A stretch of 64,000 nucleotides of DNA, taken from the NCBI GenBank assembly GCA_013398015.1, contig VZRR01008009.1, positions 124,001 through 188,000 on the forward strand, written 5' to 3'. Within the stretch, counting starts at the first letter, position 1. Each line of letters opens with the position of its first letter. This document shows, piece after piece, positions 1 through 13,465 of the stretch. Under the pieces are notes generated by a model that saw only the letters and a program-made list of their open reading frames with translations, searched no databases and was not told the origin of the DNA. A program made the translations under genes and the position numbers. Source of the stretch: Oreocharis arfaki (Eukaryota; Chordata; Aves; Passeriformes; Paramythiidae).

Positions 1-1299
1 TGGTAGGCTTGCTATGCTCTCATCTTCTGCAACCTTGTATTGAGAAAAATATCTGGAAGTCCAGGACATCCTCTGTGGCTTCTAGACTGTACATTTCTCT
101 TTTGGGGTACTCATATGCTGCCACTAACAGAAATTGCTGCACATGGGGCCTCAAGAACGTCCAGCTTCTTCCCCATCTCTTTTCTGTGCCATTGCCATGA
201 TCATTGCTACTAATAAAGTAGTGAGGGACATGAAACATACCCCTGAGCTTGAAGTTTTTGAGGAATGTAGTGTGTTGATACAGCAGGAAAAGCTGGGACA
301 GTAAGCAGATCACAGACAGGATAGTCCAGGATGTCAGATACTTTCCGGTTGTACAAGATTCCGCCCTTTGTAGATACATAGTGGTGTACACCCAAACGTG
401 CACACAGAGCCCCTGCTGCAGCGTGTGATGGCATTCTCTGTTTGTGTGAATACACAGATCTGAAATATGCTGGCAGATGACGTACTGGGCAAATGCTCCT
501 CTGCAGTCATCAGAGGGCCAGGCAGGCAGGAAGAAAACAGTTCCAGGCTGTAAAGCAGCCTCTCAGCTTTCTTCTTGTTGTGTTTTTGTTTCTCTTTAAA
601 GCCACCTACACTGTGGTCTCAGCTGAGCTGCTATCAAACGATTCCTAATTGATTATTCACACTGTTAGTGACTGCTAGGATGCTTTTAGCAGTTCATGGT
701 ACAATGTTGCACAATAAACAGCAGGCAGAGGGGCTCTCGTTTTCTTTGGTAGTGTTTTAAATAAGAGCCACAACCTTTCCCATGATCAAAAGTGCCTAGC
801 CCAGTTGTGTCAAGGGGTGGGGAAAAAGGAAGCATTTTGATAATGAGATCTTTCGGGGCTGTCAGCACTTTCGAATGCCTGTACATCTCTGCTATTCCCA
901 CAGCGAAGCAGAAGGCTGTCCATCTTTCTTGACTCATTATGTACGCTCTGTGCAGTGTTTTCCCTCTCAGAAAAAACCAGCTTATAACACTGACACAAAC
1001 CTACTAGGCAGGGGAGATGTGTTTATGTGTGCATGCAAAAAGAATGTTTCGCCGTTAGTGAGTGGAGCTGCCAGTTGCCACTGCTTCCCGTTGCCTTGCC
1101 CCCAGCTCCATTCTTTCCAACTTGGAGGCGATCTGATTATCAGCACCGATTCTTTCTTTCTTTTTCTTCCCCCCTCCTTCCCCTCGCATGCCATTGTCTC
1201 CGGCTGGCTTTGTTGAATTAAAACTTTGCAGTGCCTGCTTAATGAGTTCCATAACCAGGCGAAGTAATGAGCAGAAGTCTCTTTTTTCCCTTCTCTCAT

Positions 1300-1660
1300 C
1301 CTCCCTCCCGCTGGCCCGCTTACCTCTTTTACCAGGGCTGCACCCACCCGCCCGCCCCTTTTCGGAGCAGGGCGGAGGGGGGAAGGAGGGAGGAAGAACT
1401 TTAGACTTATTTATTTGAATAAGAAAAAAAAAGTTTTTTTGCAGCGAAATCACGCGCGTGCCATAGATTAGCTGTGGGCAGGGATAGGCTGCCCGGTCGC
1501 CGGCCGCCGGCCCCATTGGCTCCGGGGCCGGGGTATTGTTGCAGTGGGGCAGCTGCTGGGAGAGAATAGACAATAGAGCAGCTGTCTTGCACTGGCACCC
1601 TGCACACCAGCTGTCCACTCTTATCTGCACACACACTTTCGGGGGATATTAAGAGGTGGA
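1300..1660. promoter_or_regulatory. Candidate intronic enhancer or CpG cluster in DLL1
   Basis: This is a GC- and CpG-enriched block within AT-richer intron. It contains the palindrome CACGCGCGTG (1451-1460, two overlapping class-C sites of the kind Hes/Hey repressors bind), an inverted CCAAT box (CCATTGGC, 1513-1520), a SOX-type ATTGTT (1535-1540) and ACAATAG (1570-1576). Three CAGCTG E-boxes sit at 1550, 1579 and 1608. Proneural bHLH factors such as ASCL1 and Hes repressors are known regulators of Delta-1 through such sites. Activity of this block is my inference from motifs alone. An internal promoter is an alternative reading. Confidence 0.4.
1343..1393. other. Back-to-back G-quadruplex-prone tracts
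   Basis: Positions 1343-1358 carry four C-runs separated by single bases, so the minus strand has four G-runs with one-base loops. Positions 1370-1393 carry several G-runs on the plus strand, including one of six. The two tracts lie about a dozen bases apart on opposite strands inside the DLL1 intron. Folding is not demonstrated. Confidence 0.45.
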
Positions 1661-1781
1661 GCTGTGTGCATAGAATTGGAAAAAAGGACTTCTGACCCTC
1701 ACTGGGAAGGGAAGGGGGGTGAGGGGCTGTGGGGAAGGGAGCAATTGTGAGCCCTCTTTTGTCTGTGTGCAACTGTATTAA

Positions 1782-5718
<3,937 letters not shown>

Positions 5719-5887
5719 ACCAGAGGTGATATGGCAAGGTGGTTGTTCAGAACAATTTCAGAGGAGACGTGCCCCGATGAATGCTGCTGAAAGAGGAATG
5801 GGAGATAGATTCCTTCACTGACTGCTGCTGAGAAACTAAATTCAGGCTTGAGCTGGTTCTCTACTGAAGTTAGCAAAGTGACTGCAA

Positions 5888-5893
5888 AATAAA
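5888..5893 (+). other. Possible proximal poly(A) signal
   Basis: This is a canonical AATAAA only about 170 bases after the stop codon. Its use would remove all three miR-34 seed matches and the Pumilio motif from the 3'UTR. Use is not shown by sequence. Confidence 0.35.
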
Positions 5894-5942
5894 GAAACAA
5901 GATGGACACCAGGCAAGGGTCTGTGTTCAAGGATTACTGTTG

Positions 5943-5949
5943 CACTGCC
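5943..5949 (+). promoter_or_regulatory. miR-34/449 seed match 1 in the DLL1 3'UTR
   Basis: CACTGCC pairs with bases 2-8 of miR-34a/449. It overlaps TTGCACT (5940-5946), a miR-130/301 seed match. Confidence 0.6.
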
Positions 5950-6036
5950 TTTTATGAATTTTATCATTGCACTATGGTCAGTTGCTTTTCTATATATATT
6001 TAAATGAATGGACTTAATTACTACATAAGAAGCATG

Positions 6037-6043
6037 CACTGCC
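6037..6043 (+). promoter_or_regulatory. miR-34/449 seed match 2 in the DLL1 3'UTR
   Basis: This is the second CACTGCC, 94 bases after the first, in AU-rich surroundings that favour target accessibility. Confidence 0.6.
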
Positions 6044-6100
6044 TGAAGTGTATATTTTGGATTATTATGAGCCAGTCTTTTCTTGAATTAGAGACACAAA

Positions 6101-6107
6101 CACTGCC
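6101..6107 (+). promoter_or_regulatory. miR-34/449 seed match 3 in the DLL1 3'UTR
   Basis: This is the third CACTGCC, 64 bases after the second. Confidence 0.6.
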
Positions 6108-6299
6108 TTTATTGTCTTTTTTGATACTAAAATGTGTTTTTACTAGGTGAGAAAAAGTGTGTTATTTTTTTGAATCTGTAAAAATATTTTCATGATAATT
6201 GTAAAGCTTGAGTATTTTGTGATGTTCATTTTTTTTATAATTTAAATTTTTTGGTAAATATGTACAAAGGCACTTCGGGTCTATGTGACTATATTTTTT

Positions 6300-6307
6300 T
6301 GTATATA
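6300..6307 (+). promoter_or_regulatory. Pumilio-type element in the DLL1 3'UTR
   Basis: TGTATATA fits the Pumilio recognition consensus UGUANAUA exactly, in the distal AU-rich 3'UTR about 90 bases before the poly(A) signal. In such AT-rich sequence a chance match is quite possible. Confidence 0.4.
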
Positions 6308-6396
6308 AATGTATTTATGGAATATTGTGCAAATGTTATTTGATTTTTTTTACTGTTTTGTTAATGAAGAAATTCATTTTTAAAATATTTTTCCAA

Positions 6397-6402
6397 AATA
6401 AA
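6397..6402 (+). other. DLL1: DLL1 poly(A) signal
   Basis: This is a canonical AATAAA at the end of the AU-rich 3'UTR. The sequence becomes ordinary intergenic DNA about 20 bases later. Confidence 0.8.
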
Positions 6403-6425
6403 TATTATTAATGATAACCAGAGTG

Positions 6426-9400
6426 CTACGTTTATTCCATATCTGATGATGAACCAACTGAACTTTAAAACCAGGCATCTGGCAGGCTTCTGTGGACTCG
6501 TGGGAGCATTGAGTAGGACTGACATTTATTGCAAAGACTGGGGAACAACTTGTATGTGGACACTCCATCTTTCCCTTCCTAACCTTCTGACCTGTTGACC
6601 CCATGGTTGAGCTCAGTCTTACCCCAAAGGCAAACGGCAAAACCTTGAATAATATTTGCCCAGTCATGTTGGGCTGTGTGTTTATATAAACACTTATAGG
6701 AGTCGCTTCCTGAGGAAGAGCAAGAGTTGAGTGCACTCCATTGCAATCCAGACACGGGGTTTGTCATGACTCAACTCCTCATTTCTTGCAAGCTCAAACA
6801 CTTGCCTGGAGTCCAGGGGAGTTTAGGACACATCAGCAAGGGAGGGCCCCTAGCTCAGGTCCTTGATGTGCACCCATGGGCTCTGAGCTCCCCCCAGATT
6901 TCCCTCCCTAGGAAATGATAACAGTGAACTGACTCATGGCCACAACTCTCCCGGCTATGACACCTGTCTGAAGTACCAGTTGTGTCTTTGGTTTCTGCTC
7001 TGCCCCTGGTGCCTGCTGCCTTCATAGTGGGACAGAGTGTGATTCCATCCCTTGGCTTGGCTCTGAATGCTCAGGCAATTTCCCCAATTTAGTTTGCTCT
7101 AATGAGCTCGCCTTCATGTTGTGCTGCATGTTAATTGAGAGAGACCCTTCAGAAACAGGCAAAGGGTTCTTCCACTTCAGGAAAATAAGGAGAATCAAGG
7201 GAATAATCTCATTTTCACTCCATTAAAGCTGAACCCAAATCATTGTGGGCCACCTTCTGCAGCTTTGAGAAGACAGTGAAAATCCTCTGTCCCCATTCAC
7301 TTCAGGGAAGGGGGATGCTATCCTAAACACAAGGATTGGGGTAACAGATATAATCAAGCAATTATTGCAGCTTGTGGTCTCTATGTATTCCCCTTATTTT
7401 AGTGTGCATAAGTACATGAACCGCTGGAACTCTGCTTTGGTGTGAGGTCAGTGGGAAACTCACACTGACTGGAGAGGCTTGTCTGTTTATAGGCTTAGCT
7501 TTCTGCTAAGTGAAACCTTAGACAAGCCATACAGATTCACTTCTCAAGAAGTGACCTGACACGGTTATCTTCTTCATCTATCCCAAAGTGTCTTTTTAAG
7601 GAAAGTTTTCATAAGGAGAGTGATGTGAGGTATTGAAAACCAGCGTGTCAGTGATGGTCTGAGCAGCAGTTTCAATTTGAGCAGTAACATAACAACCTGT
7701 CAATAACCAGTCAATGCATCATATATTAAATGAGGCATGATGGTGTGTATGGCAGCAGGTGCTCAGTGCAACATAATCTCACAGATTGGACGGAAAAGCA
7801 AGCCTTGGAAGGTGTTATTGCTATCTTTGTTGCTCATTTGTTTTTCAACCTTGTCCAAATCACTTTATTTCTCCGTATTTCCTCTTCTTCCCAAGCTTTA
7901 TGGAGCAGGCTGGTCTCTTACAATGTACTGCACTTTGCACAGTCAGTGCAATGCTCTTGGCTAGGCCTCTTAATGCTGCTTCTGTAGAAATAGCAGTAAC
8001 AAAAGAAAGGCCATCAGTGGCTGAGTACCTCTGTAACATCAGGTCTTTGGTGCTACAGCAAGATCTGCTTTAGTTTACAGTCAGGTAAAGGTCTGGAAAA
8101 GGACACAGCTCCTTGCTCTTGTGAAGATGCACAGCATCAGCATCTACCTGTCTTTGCTTAAAAATAAAACAGCTTTGGAAAGCTAAGTTTGTCCAAGTGT
8201 GTGAATTATCAGCAGTGCTGAGCCTGGTGAGTGACAGAAAACTGTAGGCAAAGGGAAGGGCATGGTCTTGTCCCTCTGAAGCACCTCGTGAAATGATGGC
8301 TACAGAGATCATCAGCTTCTTGTATTTCTGTCTTGAGCAGGGTTGGGGCTACAGTTACACACAGGATTTATTTCTTCTACAGGACTACCAATTCCCCCAG
8401 TCCTGAGTATGTGTGTATACAGTATCTCTCAGCGACCAGAGCGGGTTGAGGTATGCAGTGTGGACCACTGGTTCCATGCTCCTCACCTGTAGTACTTGGG
8501 CCTTACTGTGATAAAAAAATGGATGATCTGGGCAGGGGGTGGAAGTGGTGCATGTCTTTGCTGGAGAGAGAGGATGGCAGACGCAGGTGTGGAGCCGTGT
8601 GTGCAGGTGGTGCACACTGTGGCCAAGGGGCAGTGACGGAGCTGTGCTTGCTCCAGGATGGGAGCTCTGCTGCCAAAGAACGGCAGGAACCTCCTGGTCA
8701 GCAGGGTCTCCGAAAGGCCTCCTCATGCTAAAACGAGAGGAGAGCCTGCCTGGGGAGTCCATTTAGCTGGGACAGCTGAGAATTCAAGGCCCGATCCAAA
8801 GCCCATTAAATTAATGGAAAGGTTCCAGCAAACTGCAGGGACTCATGACACCGTGCCTCTCCTGACACAGCACATCTCCGTCTCTCCCCAGGGAAGCTGC
8901 ACATACTGATGCAGCGCGTGGCCCTCCGGGTGGTGGATATCAAAGACTGTGGCTAGCCTAGCCAGGTCTGTCCTCTGGGCACTCATCTCCCTGGTGCCAG
9001 CCCACGCACTGTGCCAGGACTTCGGGGGCTGGGGTCCCTCCTCAGGCTGTCACTGTGGCGCTGTTAATTCATGTCCATACCTCAACCTGCAACGTCTCCT
9101 TCTCTCCATCCTGCAGCAGCCAGGGAGGACTTGGCCTCCTTGTTTGGGGCCAGTTCTCAAGAGGGTGGCCAGAGACAGCACCTCTCCGTCCACACCTCTG
9201 ACAGCAAACTTGTGTCTCTGTGGCAAGTGGCATTTGCACTGCTGGCACAGACAGAACATGTCAGGAAATCAGAAGCACTGAAGAAGCAGGAGAGGTTAGT
9301 TGCTGGGAGGTATTAGCTGCCCTGGCTGTGGATAGGGATTTCTTTAGAGTGTCACATCTTCCAATACATAGAAAACTTTAGGTTCAGACAGCAGTCTTAG

Positions 9401-9484
9401 GTTTAATTGCAAGACACAGCTTCATAAATTGATTTAAATTTATATTTGTGCTTACTTTATATACAGTGCAGGACACTTTGTGTG
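6426..9484. other. Intergenic, nothing recognised
   Basis: This stretch shows no homology, strong repeats or plausible long ORFs. A segment near 7080-7230 with TAATGAG and TTAATTGAG motifs is mildly suggestive of regulatory DNA but is not supported further. Confidence 0.6.
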
Positions 9485-9862
9485 TCAGGAAACTTGGGTG
9501 CTATTCCTGGCTCCACCACAGACCTGATGTGTAACCTTGGGAGAGGAAGGATGGTCTTGTGGTCAAGGCACTGCAGAGGGACTCAGGAGGGCCTCCTTCT
9601 ATTTCCAGCATTCCCTCCAGACTTCCTGTACAACCTTGGACCTGTGTCACTTAATCTTTCCAGGACCTTAGGAAAATGGGGGCCTCTTGGTTGCTCGAAT
9701 AGGGAGAAGGTTATTTGTGCTTGAGAGGATACAGTGGTGGTGGGGAATGTTAAAACACCCTTCGAGGCAAGTAAGGCTATTTCCTATTTCTGCACATCAG
9801 ACTGCTTGTCTGTGAGGTCGTGAGCTATTTTTGCAAAGCGCTTTCAGATGCTTGCATGGAAT
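9485..9862 (+). repeat. MIR-like SINE interrupted by a second MIR-like SINE
   Basis: Positions 9485-9543 match the body of an ancient MIR-type SINE (TTCCTGGCTCCACCACAGAC, then TGTGTAACCTTGGG). A second copy starts about 9546 with a tRNA-like head (GGATGGTCTTGTGGTCAAGGC, A-box about 9552-9563) and has a degraded B-box near 9600. Its body (CTTCCTGTACAACCTTGGACC) and an end like GATACAGTGGTGGTGGGG (about 9730-9747) follow. At 9830-9855 the tail of the first type reappears (TTGCAAAGCGCTTTCAGATG). That order suggests the second SINE inserted into the first. Both copies are old and strongly diverged. Confidence 0.7.
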
Positions 9863-12800
9863 AGAGACCCCTATCACAATTGAAACATCCATCATCTCAG
9901 AGAGGATACGCAAACCCTGCACTGGCAGCAAGGAGACAAACTGGGAGGGGAAGGGAGGCAGCTGTGGTGGTATGAGTGTGTGCACAGTGTGTGCAGGGGG
10001 AATGTGATACAGCTGTGTGTCCATGGCCCAGAAAGGATGTCACACACCACAGTGTTGACATGGATGGCCACAGTGCCATCAGCCTCCTCTTGCACATCAC
10101 CAGCTGCAATCAAGGTCTGTAGTCATCTCTCTGCTGTGGTAGGCTCTCTTACAGCAAAACAATTTTTCAGGTAGAGATACAGATTAAACTCAGCTTGGAA
10201 CTATGAGGGTCAAGGAGGAAAGCTGCAGAAATGATACAGTTGGGAACTTTTTACTGACAGACCCTGGGAAACTTCCCTATTGTTACAGCCTAACATCCAA
10301 AGTCAGGTACTTCAAATAAAATTACCTGAGAACTATTCCTAGGCCAAATCCCAACCTGAGCAGCAGTCTCTTCTGACACCTGACATCTACTTGTGTCAGA
10401 AGAATGAGAAGCCTCTCTGTTCCCTTCCCTCCTTGGGAGGTACATTTTCCACCTGGCTGTTAAGACCTGGCTTTCTGCCTGTGTCTGTGTTACCTGCTAT
10501 GCAAATGAGAGAAACCAAGAGCCTGGCCAGAAAAGACCCAACATGTACTGTGAGGTAGATTTGCAGATGGAACCTGGAGCCTACTGTTGTGACAATATGA
10601 CAGCTGATCCTGCTGCTCTCGGTGGAGCAGAGGTGGATGACAGACCCACTGCCACGTGGGGGTTTGCTGCCTAGTCAGTGTGGCAGGGTGGTAGGGGAGG
10701 TGGGGCTGGAGGTCACCCCGTGACAGGTTGGCCTTTTTCTTAGGAAGAAACAGCCTTAGTCTTTTCTCTGGCTGCTGCAGCCTCATCTCCTGCACCAATA
10801 AATTCAACACTATGGGGGTTGCTCTCTGGCCCTGTAGCCAGTCAGTTTGGATCAGTCTGCACCCGTAGTGTTAAACTGCGTTACTCCACCAAATCAACTG
10901 CTTACATCCACACTGCCTGTGAGGGATGGCTCCTGTTTTGTGTCAAGGGTCAGCCTGGGACTCTGATAACTGTGGGGGCAAAAGCTTGCCAGGGACCACC
11001 TCAGCAATGCAACCCTAGAAATGATTGCATTTTAGAGACCAGGAGCTGCTTAGTTTTCCAGGACAGGTGTATCCAGAATATCTTAGTGACACGTTCAGGA
11101 ATGCCTTACTCCTTGGCACAGATGAGGAATGGTGTGTGTCAGCTGTGGGAATAACTCTGAGGGTCAGTGCAGATCCATTTCACCTGCTAGGGCAACGATA
11201 TAAACTGGCATTGCTTACTTTAAAGCCTACCTTATGCATGTGTTACATACGAACAGGGCAATTTTTTTTATGGTATAAAACCATACCATCTGAACGGCCA
11301 GTGTGGATGAAGCTATATTGAAAAAAAAGTCTCGCACATCAGTGCAGATTCCTACCCTTCCCTTGTTTATTTATCTAAAGTGTGCTAGGAAAAGCAAGTT
11401 TGTGTCATCGTGTTCTCCAGAGCATGGCTGTGCAGCTATAAAGGAGAAGGTATCATTCAAAAAATACATGGCTGTTCGGACAAGGTTTGACTGCTTACAG
11501 CGAGTTAGTGTGTGTATCTTCACACGGTAATTTCCCAGGGTGCTGAAGGCTGAGCAGGAGAAGGGATCAGAACTGGGCTGACCTGTGTTCTTTTTCGTAA
11601 CATGAAACTGGAACTTTGTGAGGACAGCATTTTCTGTGGGAAAAAACACAGAAGATAGACAAATGTGACCAACCCTTATTGCAGGGAGGATGTGCTGCAG
11701 AGCCACTTCTGCTCCCACCATTGCCAAGATATTCATGCTGGAGGAAGCTGATGGTAATTTCTAATCAGAATTTTTACCTACCAGAAAATTATGTTTTTCC
11801 ATTAAAAAAAAACCCAAAATTTTTTTCCATGACTTACAAGTCAATGGTTTTGCAAAGGAGATTTTTCAGTGGGGAAACTGTTTTTCAGCCATGGTAAACT
11901 GAAATGCCCTCTTTAAAACCTCTTATGAGTTTCATTTTCTTCGCGAAGCAAGATAGCAAAATGACAAGTGTTTCCCAGCAAACAACAAATTATCTGGAAA
12001 CTTCCTTTTTATTTTTTTTTTTCCCAAAAATAGAACTGATCTGGGAATTTTGTCTCATTAAAAAGTTGTATCTTTTACTTTTGATTTTGCTTTAGAATGT
12101 GAGCATCTTTAAAGATAAGTGCTCCCTCTTATCCCATTTTCTGGCCCTAAGTAGCATTTTAGTGTACTGAGGAGGGTTGTACTTAGTATAAGCAAACTGC
12201 ATTTTTGGCCATATATCAGAAAATACTTTTAATGGTAGCCTGGATAAGGAAAAACTGGTATTCTCAAGAACAACTAATTACATGAGGCAAAAAGTGTTAC
12301 GAGGTATGAACTTTAGCATAACACTTCACCATTAGTCTAAATACTTCAGAAAGTTTTCAACAGTCACGGAGTGAAAATACCTCATCTACATTTAAAATAA
12401 AAACTGTATGGAGGAGAATCAGGCCTTCTACTTGATCCAAGTCCTGCAACCAAGATAATGTGGCTATTAGTTGTGTGCTTTCCTTTTTAAGGCACTAAGA
12501 GATTTTCCTTTACAAGGTTTTCCATAGATGCAAACACGGGTGTTTACCAAGGCCACCTGTCTGAAAAATGTAAGCCTCTCACTTCAGTCTGGTTTTACCT
12601 TAGCATGAATCAAAGGGCCCATGGAATTCTCCACTGCCCTGCAGTGGTGATGCTTTGGCACAGCTGCTGCTTCTGTGACTGTGGGCGTCTTTGGAAAAGT
12701 CAGATGCCCGTTACTCTCACTCAAAGCAAGCAGGATTGTTCAGAGCAAAAGCTAACATGGAATGACTACGTACCGTGCTTGTCATAGCCTGTACCTTAAT

Positions 12801-13331
12801 TTCTTTCTTTCTGTATCAAATTAAAGAAAGGAACCGTGAAAAATGTATAATGTTGTGTAAGTTCTTCTAATTGACTTCAGGAAGCGTTATCTGGAATGGC
12901 AGTTGTGAGCACACAAACTCAGCAGACTTATCTGCGTTATCTAATTACCAGACTATAAAGTTCTGCTGACATTTCCTTTTGATAAATACAATACACTGCT
13001 TTCTTTATCTATCTGTATTAAAGAAACAATGTTCTCCTAAATCCAACCCCATGCATACTTTTTACTAAAACAACATTATAAACCCCAAGACTAACAGAAA
13101 TGTTGTCACAACTTCAACAGTCCTAAATGGAAACAGTGGCTTTCAGATGAAAAGCATTTTCTAGAGGTGGTAGGAAACCACAACAAATCTCAATGTTTTA
13201 ACTGTGAATAAGCATGAAACAGATTTGACAGATATTTATTAAGCAAAAAGAGAGACCTAGAAAAAGGTGACAAAGAGCAGCAGTATTACATGTATACTTA
13301 CATTTCTTCACTGGTGCTGTGTTTCACTATG
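9863..13331. other. Intergenic, nothing recognised
   Basis: This is ordinary AT-leaning sequence with short homopolymers (for example near 11804 and 12010). No gene, RNA gene or repeat family could be named. Confidence 0.55.
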
Positions 13332-13465
13332 CACAGAAATAGAGAATCATAGAAGTCATTTAGGTTGGAAAAGACCCTTAATATCATCAAGTCCAACTAT
13401 TAACCCAGCACTGCCAAATCCACCACTAAACCACGTCCCCAAATGCCACATCTACACATCTTTTA
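13332..13465 (-). repeat. CR1 LINE 3' fragment
   Basis: This is a reverse-complement CR1 3' end of the subfamily with GAATCATAGAAGTCATTTAG, GGTTGGAAAAGACC, ATCATCAAGTCCAAC and CCACCACTAAACCACGTCCC. It fades into unrecognisable sequence after about 13465. Confidence 0.88.
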
